DNA of 64,000 nucleotides from an uncultured Hyphomicrobiales bacterium (lineage in GTDB: Bacteria; Pseudomonadota; Alphaproteobacteria; Rhizobiales; TMED25): contig CAJIYR010000001.1 in the NCBI GenBank assembly GCA_905181735.1, positions 124,001-188,000 of the forward strand, given 5' to 3'. Shown one piece after another: positions 1-8,255 of this stretch (the stretch's first letter is position 1; each line of letters opens with the position of its first letter). The notes under the pieces were generated by a model. The model was given only the letters and a program-made list of their open reading frames with translations. It ran no database searches and was not told the origin of the DNA. Both the position numbers and the translations under genes were made by a program.

Positions 1-1008
1 AAAAATATATTAATAATTTGTAATTTACTTCAGATCATGGTTGCTGGGTTTTTTTTATATTACACAGTATCTGGATTTGATAAAATATCAATTTTTCCTA
101 TATACCTACTATTAGTCATCCATGGAGCTGCAAGGGCTTTTTATGAACCAAATATTTTTGCAATATTACCCAATATTGTTAAACCAGAAATGTTTCCAAG
201 GTCAGTTACTTACGTAAATTTTTTTAATGAATTTGGATCATTAATAGGCCCCATTGTCGCCGGTGTTCTGATAGCTATTATTGGTGGATGGGTTTATTTA
301 ATTGCCTTATTAAGTTTTTTAATTGCAACAATCAGTGCTTTTTTACTGCCTGTAATAAATAATAGAGACACAAATATAAAAAGAATTACATTAAAAATAC
401 TTCTAAGCGGCTTTGTTTATGTTTGGAAAACTAAAATCATTTTAGGAACTATGACCATAGATTTACTCGCGGTTTTATTTAGCACTATTATGGGAATGCT
501 TCCAATTTTTGCGAGCGATATTCTTGAAATTGGTCCTGAGGGGCTAGGATTATTGCGAGCAACACCTTCAATGGGCGGAATTTTAGCGGCCTTACTTTTA
601 ACCCAATTACCGCAAATAAAAAATGCAGGAAAAATGTTGATCTATTCAACAATCGTTTTTGGAGTGGCTACAGCAATTTTTGCATATTCAACAATATTAT
701 GGCTATCCTTAACTATGTTAATAGTATACGGAGCTGCAGATATGGTTAGCAAAAACATAAGACATATAATGATTCCTACTATTACACCTGACAGCATGAG
801 AGGAAGAGTTATGTCAGTACATTCTGTAACAACCGAAGCATCAGAAGAGGTGGGTGATTTTAGGGCTGGACTCACAGCTAGTTTTATCGAAACAGAGCTT
901 GCAATTTTTATTGGGGGTGTATTTACAGTAGGATTTTCAATTATTTGGTGGTTTTTATTTCCAGACCTAAAAAATATTAAAGATATAAAAGACATCAAGA
1001 AAGAATGA
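1..1008 (+). CDS. MFS transporter, EntS-like (5' end outside window)
   Basis: Major facilitator superfamily membrane protein, probably a proton-driven exporter in the inner membrane. The frame is open to the first base of the window, so the 5' end lies outside. About 335 residues are visible of the roughly 400 usual for the family, so the first two or so membrane helices are missing. The visible part is almost wholly hydrophobic. It carries the C-half pattern of the MFS_3/EntS branch (GLGLLRATPSMGG, then MRGRVMSVHSV and SEEVGDFRAG). The substrate cannot be told from sequence. The first ATG inside the window (37) is internal to the fold and is not a likely start. The gene converges on the DUF4340 gene with only 6 bp between stops. 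Confidence 0.85.
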   Translation, partial: KNILIICNLLQIMVAGFFLYYTVSGFDKISIFPIYLLLVIHGAARAFYEPNIFAILPNIVKPEMFPRSVTYVNFFNEFGSLIGPIVAGVLIAIIGGWVYLIALLSFLIATISAFLLPVINNRDTNIKRITLKILLSGFVYVWKTKIILGTMTIDLLAVLFSTIMGMLPIFASDILEIGPEGLGLLRATPSMGGILAALLLTQLPQIKNAGKMLIYSTIVFGVATAIFAYSTILWLSLTMLIVYGAADMVSKNIRHIMIPTITPDSMRGRVMSVHSVTTEASEEVGDFRAGLTASFIETELAIFIGGVFTVGFSIIWWFLFPDLKNIKDIKDIKKE

Positions 1009-1014
1009 TCATTT

Positions 1015-2025
1015 TTAATTTTCTTTTTCTATTTTCAAGACTTCATTTAAAGTGATAATAAATTCTTCTTTATTTAATTTATCTAGATGAAATTGAAAGC
1101 CAACCCTGCCTAAAAGAGATTCTTTTGTAGTCTCATTTTCAAAGGTTACCCAAGCTCCTTCATCTAAATCGTTATAAAGCGATAACAATATTACGTCATC
1201 ATTATTAGTTATTATTTCAACAGTAGTGTCTAGAAGACGCTTATCTTGCAATTCATCTTTTCTAATATCGTCAAAATCTACCCATAGCAATCGCGTAACA
1301 ACACTTTGCAAACCTATAGATGTTCTTGTTTCAGCTTTTAAATCAAAATCCTGGAGCTCAATAACATTATCATTGCTAGCACTCCTTCCGAAAGTTAATG
1401 GAGTTCTTACCCCTCTTTTTACTTGCAGTTTTGTTAGATCTTCAACTTGAATATCAAACAGTCTTGTGTCTATCCAGTCAGCCAAACCATCTGAAATCTT
1501 CAAGTCGCTATGCACAAGCCAAGTTTGATTATCACCAACATCTCTAATATAAACCCCATTACGACCCTTAGCTAATACATTAGGTCTAGTTTTACCAATC
1601 ACAACAGAAAAGATTGAGTAGTTATTGGAATCAAGTAACTCCAATAAATAAGATTTTGATTCAGGTGAATCAGGGTCTTCAAGTCTCAATCTATTAAAAA
1701 GATCTGGCCTTTTTGTTTTGGCCTCTACCTTTGTCATATTTGCGATTGCTAGTAAATTATCCTTAACTTTCTTTATATTTGCTTCAAAATTATCATTTTC
1801 AGTTAACAGCCAACTGTTATCTTCTTTTTTTAAAATAGTTGATTTACCGCTTTGTCGTATTTTTATCTCACTAACATCATCTAATTTTTTTGACAAGTCT
1901 GCAAAATATAGCGCACCATAAACATCGTCTTTAACCCAACGAGATGAAATAGAACTAGTTACCCCAGATATAATTATCAAAAAAATTGCTATTATTGATA
2001 ATACACCAAAAAATCTTGGCGACAT
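1015..2025 (-). CDS. DUF4340 domain protein of a GldG-type ABC operon
   Basis: Membrane-anchored protein of 336 residues whose biochemical role is not known. One hydrophobic segment near residues 5-25 would anchor it in the inner membrane, and the rest should lie in the periplasm. The soluble part has the DUF4340 pattern, including the stretch with WLVHSDLKISDGLADWIDTR. It is the last gene of a four-gene minus-strand operon, 16 bp after the GldG-like gene. In many proteobacteria this family follows the same ATPase, permease and GldG-like genes, so it is probably an accessory part of that ABC system. Family assignment rests on composition, pattern and context. Confidence 0.75.
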   Translation of the reverse strand: MSPRFFGVLSIIAIFLIIISGVTSSISSRWVKDDVYGALYFADLSKKLDDVSEIKIRQSGKSTILKKEDNSWLLTENDNFEANIKKVKDNLLAIANMTKVEAKTKRPDLFNRLRLEDPDSPESKSYLLELLDSNNYSIFSVVIGKTRPNVLAKGRNGVYIRDVGDNQTWLVHSDLKISDGLADWIDTRLFDIQVEDLTKLQVKRGVRTPLTFGRSASNDNVIELQDFDLKAETRTSIGLQSVVTRLLWVDFDDIRKDELQDKRLLDTTVEIITNNDDVILLSLYNDLDEGAWVTFENETTKESLLGRVGFQFHLDKLNKEEFIITLNEVLKIEKEN

Positions 2026-2041
2026 TTTTACACTCCCAATC

Positions 2042-3916
2042 TTACTTTGCTTTAACAGACTTATATCTGCGTATTATAAAATATAAAAAACCGAATGAAC
2101 AAAATAATATTGGCACACCAGCGATGTTAATTACTTTTATAATTGAATTAACACGGTTTATATCTTCCCTTAAGGTCAACTTAACGTCCCGAAGTTCTTT
2201 TTGAACATCTTTAGCTTTTTGCCTAAAGTTTTTAAACAAATCTAAATCATCCGTGCCCAAAACAACCGTACCACCGGCATTACTTTCCAAGCTTCTCATT
2301 CTGTCTTCAAGAACTTTTAGTTCTCCAGCCAATAATCTTTCTTTTTCTCTAAATAATTTCTCTGACTCAAGTTCAAGCTCCTCTATTAACACAAAAGGTT
2401 TTTCAACAATACCTCGTGCCCTTAAAGATGCCAAAGAAGAAGCTCCACTAAGATTTTCCATTGCACTTACTACAAAAGCTGCATTATTTGCAAAAGGTGT
2501 TAGCAACTCTTCTCCAAAGTATTCTTTAACATTAACCCAAAACTGATCTTCTAAAAAATCAACATCGGCCACTAATATTACATTCACAAGACCGTCTTGG
2601 ATATGATTGGCATTATTGATACCAAGTTTAACTTTTTTATTTAATTCCTCATAAACAGATTCTGCGTTACCTTCAATACGAACGGCCAAATTATAATTTA
2701 CACCCGAAGGCTTAAAATCTTGCAATAATTTATTTAAATCAGGACGAGATTTAATGCTTTCTTTATCAACTTTCATTGATTGTTTGCTTGTTGTGAAAAG
2801 ATTTTTGATATCTAAATTGCTACCAGAAGAGATGTCAATAATACCTGAAGTGGTTAAATTAATAACATCTATACCACCAACGACAACGTCATCAGGATTG
2901 ATATTATCAGCGGTGAGGCCGAGTAAAACTATATAATTATTATAAACTCTTTCACCTCGATCACCAACTTGCGCAGGTCTTGCTAATTTAATATCACCCG
3001 CAACATAATCTTTAGATATCGATACTCCCCATTTTTTTAACAATAAATCAATTTTTTCATCATAACCTATACCTGCTGCAACGGTCGTGGCAGGATCTAA
3101 CGCCATAAATATCTTACCGCCACCTAATGCATACTGGTCTATGGCATAGATAGTTTCGTCAGTTAAATTTAATGGCTGAACAACAAAGAGTACGTCTATA
3201 TTATCTGGAATTTTCTCTAGTTTAGCACTATTTTCTCTGTAATCTATAAGAGTTTCGATATCAAAGAATTCTCTTATTTGGCCCATCACTTTCCAAGGAG
3301 GAGTTGCTCCGCCCTGAGAATCAATTACGCCATCAATACCTAACCCCGATATAAACCCAACTACAGGTTTATTGTAGTTTGCTAGAGTAAAAATTCTTGA
3401 AGTTATATCATATTCTAAAAATTGTTCTCTATCCAAGTCTATAAACGGGATTACTTCAATATCATCAATAATATTATTTGCTATAAGACCAAAGTACCCG
3501 TACTCTCCGTGTTCATTTAGAGGAACGCCTCTAATATTGTCTGCAAGAGCTCTTTCTTCCACATCAGAATATGGTTCAGGATTATAAAAAGAAACAATAA
3601 GCTTCCCTCCTGAGATTTCCTGATATCTTTTTAATAAAGTTCTTAACCTTTCATAATACAATTTAAAAGGTGGGTAGCTTTCACCTAATTTCTGGGAATA
3701 ATAAACCTTAATTTTAATCGGCTCATCAATAGATTTTAATGTTTCGATAGTACCATCAGCAATTGTATAGAGTTTTTCTTGCGTTAAATCTATTCTCTGA
3801 GAACTTAGGTAGGTTCCTACTAAGGAATTTAAACTTATAACAATAACAATTGCACTAACTATCGAACCCCAAACATAAATTGATTTACTAAACATACTTT
3901 TCATAATCTTTGCCAA
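2042..3916 (-). CDS. GldG-like ABC auxiliary protein
   Basis: Large membrane-anchored periplasmic protein of 624 residues from the ABC_transp_aux/GldG family. It has an N-terminal membrane segment at about 12-34 and then a conserved opening (LTQEKLYTIADGTIETL). A GATase-like extracellular domain follows. A heptad-rich region lies at about 515-595 (ELELESEKLFREKERLLAGE and onward), and a second membrane segment sits at the C-terminus (about 595-615). In gliding Bacteroidetes GldG works with GldA and GldF. In proteobacteria the function is unknown and gliding need not be implied. It starts 3 bp after the permease gene, so the two are probably translationally coupled. Confidence 0.85.
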   Translation of the reverse strand: MAKIMKSMFSKSIYVWGSIVSAIVIVISLNSLVGTYLSSQRIDLTQEKLYTIADGTIETLKSIDEPIKIKVYYSQKLGESYPPFKLYYERLRTLLKRYQEISGGKLIVSFYNPEPYSDVEERALADNIRGVPLNEHGEYGYFGLIANNIIDDIEVIPFIDLDREQFLEYDITSRIFTLANYNKPVVGFISGLGIDGVIDSQGGATPPWKVMGQIREFFDIETLIDYRENSAKLEKIPDNIDVLFVVQPLNLTDETIYAIDQYALGGGKIFMALDPATTVAAGIGYDEKIDLLLKKWGVSISKDYVAGDIKLARPAQVGDRGERVYNNYIVLLGLTADNINPDDVVVGGIDVINLTTSGIIDISSGSNLDIKNLFTTSKQSMKVDKESIKSRPDLNKLLQDFKPSGVNYNLAVRIEGNAESVYEELNKKVKLGINNANHIQDGLVNVILVADVDFLEDQFWVNVKEYFGEELLTPFANNAAFVVSAMENLSGASSLASLRARGIVEKPFVLIEELELESEKLFREKERLLAGELKVLEDRMRSLESNAGGTVVLGTDDLDLFKNFRQKAKDVQKELRDVKLTLREDINRVNSIIKVINIAGVPILFCSFGFLYFIIRRYKSVKAK

Positions 3917-3919
3917 TAT

Positions 3920-4654
3920 CTATTTTGCTTTTTTTAAATTTATTACAACCACATTAATAAATAACCAAAAAACTATTGTAGTAATATAAAAAACAATAGC
4001 CCTTGCATCAATTATACCTTTTGTGAATTCTTCAAAATAATCAAGAGAACTCATAGTGTCTACTGCCAATAAAATATAGCTTGGCAACCACCCTTCTAGT
4101 GCATGTGTAACTGTCTCTAGCCCACTCATTACAAATACAAAACAAGCTGCTGTACTAACTACAAATGCAATAACTTGATTTTTTGTCATAGCAGACAATG
4201 CCGACCCAATAGCTAAGAATTGACCTGCTAGCAACCAACTCCCCAAATAACTTGAAATTACGACACCGTTATCTGGATTTCCTAATATATTGATAGTAAT
4301 CCATATTGGAAAAGTTAGCGCAAGAGCAACTGCTATCATTAGCCAAGCTGCGATAAATTTTCCGATAACCGCCTCTAAAGAGGTAATGGGTAAGGTCATT
4401 AAAAGTTCTATTGATCCAGTTTTTCTCTCTTCCGCCCATAATCTCATGGAAATTGAAGGGACTAACAATACCAATAACCAAGGGTGACTCTCAAAAAAAG
4501 GTGCAAGATCTGCCTGTCCTCTTTCAATAAACGCACCCAAATAAAAAGTAAAGGCTGCCGTAAGACCGCAAAAAATAGAGATAAAAATATAAGCAAGAGG
4601 TGTGGAAAAATATGCTTTCGCCTCTCTCTTGGCAATTATAACTATATTATTCAT
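3920..4654 (-). CDS. ABC transporter permease, GldF/ABC-2 type
   Basis: Inner-membrane permease of 244 residues with about six hydrophobic segments, typical of ABC-2 family permeases. The conserved SMRLWAEERKTGSIELLMTL motif at about 70-90 is characteristic of the GldF/NosY-like branch, where it forms the coupling helix that contacts the ATPase. The start codon overlaps the last codons of the upstream ATPase gene (8 bases shared), which suggests translational coupling. It pairs with that ATPase and the GldG-like protein in one operon. The substrate is unknown, and movement of a lipid or polymer is only a guess from the family. Confidence 0.88.
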   Translation of the reverse strand: MNNIVIIAKREAKAYFSTPLAYIFISIFCGLTAAFTFYLGAFIERGQADLAPFFESHPWLLVLLVPSISMRLWAEERKTGSIELLMTLPITSLEAVIGKFIAAWLMIAVALALTFPIWITINILGNPDNGVVISSYLGSWLLAGQFLAIGSALSAMTKNQVIAFVVSTAACFVFVMSGLETVTHALEGWLPSYILLAVDTMSSLDYFEEFTKGIIDARAIVFYITTIVFWLFINVVVINLKKAK

Positions 4655-5609
4655 TTAAAATTCCAATGTCATTTGTAGTGAGCTTTCTAAAGGCATCGTC
4701 AAGCCTTACTTGATCAACCGAAATATCATTGATAGGCAATTTATTGTCTGCAATAACTTTCGCAACATCTGTAATAATTATCATATTTTCCTTTGGCAGG
4801 ACCTTCAAATTAACATTATGTTGCGTTTCTTCATGAACTTCGATTTTGCTAATCGATGACAGTGTTAATAATAGTCTTTTTGCGCTTTCAAGATTTTCAG
4901 GTTTTAGTTTTATATTCACAGCATTATGGTTTGCTAGCTTTGCCCTCAGATCGCTTGCAGAACCATTTAATACAACATTACCTTTGTTGATAAGAAGAAC
5001 TCCAGAACACACGGCATCGACCTCTTCTAGTATATGTGTAGAAACAATAACAGCAGTATCTCTGGATATTTCAGTTATCAATTGCCTCACATGATGCTTC
5101 TGATTTGGGTCAAGTCCGTCAGTAGGCTCATCCAGAATCAATACCTTTGGCTCATGCATTATTGCTTGACAGAGTCCTACTCTTCTTTTGAATCCTTTGG
5201 AAAGAGTGTCTATTTGTTGGTTTAATACATATTTAATCTGAGCTCTATCGATTGCTTTATCTATTTTTACCTCCCTTTCTTTACCGCTTAATCTCCTCAC
5301 ATCCGCAATAAAATTTAAAAAACCAATGGTGGTCATTTCACCATACGCAGGAGCTCCTTCAGGCAAATATCCAATCAATTTTTTTGCTTCTTTTGGATTT
5401 TTATTCATTGATACACCACAAATATGAGATGTGCCCATATCTGGTGTTAAGAAACCTGTAGCCATCTTCATTGTTGTTGATTTACCGGAGCCATTGGGAC
5501 CTATAAAGCCTAGAATATCTCCTTTATTTACTGTCATGGATATACCATTCACAGCAACAATATTTCCAAAAGATTTCCTTAAATTATCTAAAACAATAAA
5601 ATTATCCAT
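4647..5609 (-). CDS. ABC transporter ATP-binding protein, GldA-like
   Basis: Cytoplasmic ATPase of 320 residues that powers the permease encoded next. Walker A is GPNGSGKST (about 37-45). The signature motif is the degenerate LSKGFKRRVGL instead of LSGGQ. Walker B is VLILDEPTDGLD, with the switch histidine in STHILEE. A C-terminal extension of roughly 90 residues after the nucleotide-binding domain matches the DrrA/GldA-like branch. It is the first gene of the four-gene operon. The 133-bp upstream space, which holds a pentamer-repeat tract, presumably contains the promoter. Confidence 0.9.
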   Translation of the reverse strand: MDNFIVLDNLRKSFGNIVAVNGISMTVNKGDILGFIGPNGSGKSTTMKMATGFLTPDMGTSHICGVSMNKNPKEAKKLIGYLPEGAPAYGEMTTIGFLNFIADVRRLSGKEREVKIDKAIDRAQIKYVLNQQIDTLSKGFKRRVGLCQAIMHEPKVLILDEPTDGLDPNQKHHVRQLITEISRDTAVIVSTHILEEVDAVCSGVLLINKGNVVLNGSASDLRAKLANHNAVNIKLKPENLESAKRLLLTLSSISKIEVHEETQHNVNLKVLPKENMIIITDVAKVIADNKLPINDISVDQVRLDDAFRKLTTNDIGILNE

Positions 5610-5742
5610 ACTTACTTCACTTCTATTCTATTTTATTCTGTTCTGTTTATTAAGATTAACAATTTATGTATTTATATCATTAAGATATCATGAATAACTG
5701 CTATATAACATAAAATACAATATTTAAAATATTAGATTTGGC

Positions 5743-6537
5743 TCAATACCCTTTAAAGATAGGTTTTCTTTTTTGCATAAAAGCTTCCCTACCTTCCTTA
5801 TAATCTTCACTGTCAAAACACTCTTTTACCATGGCGTCTAATTTTATAAGATTTCTTTCCGGATCTTCTTTGCTAATCTGAGCAATCGTTTCTTTTGCTG
5901 TCATTATGGTAAGCGGAGCATTTTCAGATATTTTTTGAGCTAACTCTATTGTTGCGTCTTCAAGATCTTTATTTTTAACAACCTTATTAACCAATCCAAT
6001 TTCTAAAGCTTTTAGCGCATCAAACTTATCGCCTGTAAATAAAATTTGCTTCGCGTAAGCAGGTCCAACTAAATCATAAAGATGTTTCAAATTTTCATAA
6101 TTATAAGCCAATCCCAGCTTTGCTGCAGGTATAGCAAATTGCGAATCTTCAGAGGCTATACGTATGTCAGCAGCAATTGCAGTAGCAACACCTCCACCAA
6201 CACAAAAACCTTCTATCATTGCAATAATTGGTTTCCTGAAATTTTCCATAGCTACAGTTGCTTTTGCAGATGCTTCAGCATAGATTTTTTCAGCATCGTG
6301 GTTATTACGATTATTTTTAAATTCTGAAATATCTGCACCTGATATAAAAGCTTTTCCTCCGTTTCCTCTCAACACAAGAACTCTTACCTCAGGGTCGGAA
6401 TCAAACTCATCAAATGCAACTGCCATTGCCTCTCTCATGCTAAGGGACATTGCATTTCTTTTTTCAGGATTATTAATAATTAACCAACCAATTCCATTTT
6501 CTTTTTTAGCAATAATTTTATCTGTCTCTAATATCAT
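5743..6537 (-). CDS. Enoyl-CoA hydratase/isomerase (crotonase) family protein
   Basis: Crotonase-fold protein of 264 residues acting on an acyl-CoA thioester in the cytoplasm. The CoA-site and oxyanion-hole segments are clear (KAFISGADI at about 62-70, FCVGGGVATA at about 111-120). The two glutamates used by true enoyl-CoA hydratases appear to be absent: the first falls in the GGGVATA segment and the second in AIPAAKLG, where alanines stand instead. This makes ordinary hydration doubtful, and isomerase, decarboxylase or hydrolase chemistry is possible. It lies 20 bp downstream of a CoA-transferase gene on the same strand, so the two probably serve one degradation route. Confidence 0.87.
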   Translation of the reverse strand: MILETDKIIAKKENGIGWLIINNPEKRNAMSLSMREAMAVAFDEFDSDPEVRVLVLRGNGGKAFISGADISEFKNNRNNHDAEKIYAEASAKATVAMENFRKPIIAMIEGFCVGGGVATAIAADIRIASEDSQFAIPAAKLGLAYNYENLKHLYDLVGPAYAKQILFTGDKFDALKALEIGLVNKVVKNKDLEDATIELAQKISENAPLTIMTAKETIAQISKEDPERNLIKLDAMVKECFDSEDYKEGREAFMQKRKPIFKGY

Positions 6538-6557
6538 TAAATTAACCCCTATCCTAT

Positions 6558-7775
6558 CTACGCTATAGCATTATTTATTTTTAATTTATCAATTTCATCA
6601 CTGTTGTAACCAAACTCCTTTAAAACCTCCTCAAGATGTTCTCCAAGTTCTGGAGCCGGATACCTAAAAGTCTTTGGTTGGTCTGCATTGGATAAATTTA
6701 TGGGCTGACCAACAACGCTTAAATCTCCTAAGCGTTTATGTTTAACTTTATGTGTCATGTCTAAGTGTTGAACTTGAGGATCATCAAAAACTTGAGCAAT
6801 ATTGTTCACTGGTCCACATGGAACTCCAACTTTATTTAATTTCTCAATCCAGTAATCAGCTTTATTTTTGATAATTATTTTACTTATCTCGTCATTTAAA
6901 ATATCACGATTTTTTAGCCTAGATTCATCATCTTTGTAACTACTGTTATCCAAAAGATGCTGAGCATCTACGGAATTACAAAATCTAGAAAATAACTTAT
7001 CTCCAACAGCGGATATATTAATGCTTTTATCAGACGCCTTGAAACATCCTTGTGGAATCCCTGTTGGGTGGTTATTACCTGCTTGTAATGGAATTTCACC
7101 TTTTTGCAACCATCTTGATGCTTGAAAATCTAGCATAAAGATAGCGGATTCTAACAATGATGTGTGGACCCATTGACCTTGACCCGTGTTTTCTCTGTTC
7201 AAAAGAGCTAGCAATAAACCTTGAGCTAAAAACATTCCAGCACACAAGTCATTTATAGGTATACCAACTCTAACGGGTCCTGTTTCAGGAACTCCAGTAA
7301 TAGACATTAACCCACCCATTCCTTGGGCGATTTGATCCAAACCAGGTCTATCTTTATAAGGTCCATCCTGACCAAACCCAGATATACTTCCGTATATAAT
7401 ATTCGGGTTAATTTTTTTTATTGTATCATAATCAATCTTAAGTCGATGCTTTACATCCGCTCTGTAATTTTCAATAATTACATCAACCTTTGAAGCAAGG
7501 CTCATAAATAGCTTGTAGCCCTCTGGATTCTTAAGGTCTATTGTTATACTTCTTTTATTGCGTTGCAAATTTTGAAAATCGAACCCATCTCTATGACCGG
7601 TTATATTTCCACCCTTTTGACCAGGTCTATTTGGAGGGCTAACCTGAATAACATCAGCACCCCAATCAGCCATAACCCTTGCAGCAGTTGGACCTGCTCT
7701 TGCTATAGTTAAATCTAAAACTTTATATTTTGATAGTGGTAAGGTATTTTCTGTCAATGTAGCTCTCCCATACAT
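6558..7775 (-). CDS. CaiB/BaiF (class III) CoA-transferase family protein
   Basis: Transfers CoA between an acyl-CoA donor and a carboxylic acid in the cytoplasm. The 405 residues match the family length. Conserved segments include LDLTIARAGPTAARVMADWG near the N-terminus, RPGLDQIAQGMGG (144-155) and VGIPINDLCAGM. In the last of these, Asp176 aligns with the catalytic aspartate of formyl-CoA transferase. The start is uncertain. The first ATG has a TATAAT-like box (7787-7792) so close that its mRNA would be almost leaderless. Codon 7 is a TTG preceded by GGGAGAG at good spacing, which would give 399 residues. The gene heads a two-gene operon with the crotonase-like gene. Substrates are unknown. 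Confidence 0.88.
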   Translation of the reverse strand: MYGRATLTENTLPLSKYKVLDLTIARAGPTAARVMADWGADVIQVSPPNRPGQKGGNITGHRDGFDFQNLQRNKRSITIDLKNPEGYKLFMSLASKVDVIIENYRADVKHRLKIDYDTIKKINPNIIYGSISGFGQDGPYKDRPGLDQIAQGMGGLMSITGVPETGPVRVGIPINDLCAGMFLAQGLLLALLNRENTGQGQWVHTSLLESAIFMLDFQASRWLQKGEIPLQAGNNHPTGIPQGCFKASDKSINISAVGDKLFSRFCNSVDAQHLLDNSSYKDDESRLKNRDILNDEISKIIIKNKADYWIEKLNKVGVPCGPVNNIAQVFDDPQVQHLDMTHKVKHKRLGDLSVVGQPINLSNADQPKTFRYPAPELGEHLEEVLKEFGYNSDEIDKLKINNAIA

Positions 7776-7880
7776 AAATAAAACTGATTATAAAGATATT
7801 CAATATAATTACAGTTCTTTATATCTTTTATAGTATTACCAGTAAAGAGATTAGAAATACAAAAAATAAAATATACTATA

Positions 7881-7902
7881 AAAATATGACCAAAATATGA
7901 CC
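7881..7902. repeat. Tandem 11-bp direct repeat
   Basis: AAAATATGACC occurs twice head to tail (7881-7891 and 7892-7902), followed by a third partial AAAAT. The 11-bp period is about one helical turn, so two protein subunits could bind the same face of the DNA. It lies about 105 bp upstream of the CoA-transferase start. An operator role is inferred. Confidence 0.6.
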
Positions 7903-8135
7903 AAAATCTAGACTTTTGATTAGATTTTAATCGAATATATAAAATAAAATAAATAAAAAAATATTTTTTTACATAACATATATTCTTTATATATTTAATT
8001 TTAATAATTATATATAATTGATTAAACCATTGTATTTAATAGAAAAAATTATTTATACATTTTCAAATAATTTTAATTTAATTAAAAATGTACACATATT
8101 TATCTTCTAATAGTTACCAATAGGTTAAAAAATAA

Positions 8136-8180
8136 TTGACAGTTCCTTTTGAATGTTTAATAAATTACTTCTGGCATAAT
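8136..8180 (+). promoter_or_regulatory. Candidate promoter region of the binding-protein gene
   Basis: A perfect TTGACA lies at 8136-8141 but is followed only by a weak -10 match near 8158. Slightly downstream, TGG plus CATAAT (8172-8180) forms an extended -10 element that could work without a good -35 box. Either could drive the gene starting at 8256. A strong GGGAGG ribosome-binding site lies at 8241-8246. Confidence 0.4.
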
Positions 8181-8255
8181 TTCTAATGATGGAAATTCTG
8201 TCAAACACTTTAGTGTAAGTTTTTTAAATTTTAACCCTTAGGGAGGATATTAAAT

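Larger units (their letters stand above)
7776..8255. other. 480-bp AT-rich divergent intergenic region
   Basis: No convincing reading frame or RNA gene is visible. It separates the divergent CoA-transferase and binding-protein genes, so it should hold both promoters. It includes an 11-bp tandem repeat at 7881-7902 and, near the right end, the binding-protein promoter and ribosome-binding site. Confidence 0.6.

Noticed and set aside
642-998. 118-codon minus-strand open frame inside the MFS gene
   Set aside because: It lies opposite a well-conserved exporter and has no recognisable features or ribosome-binding site.
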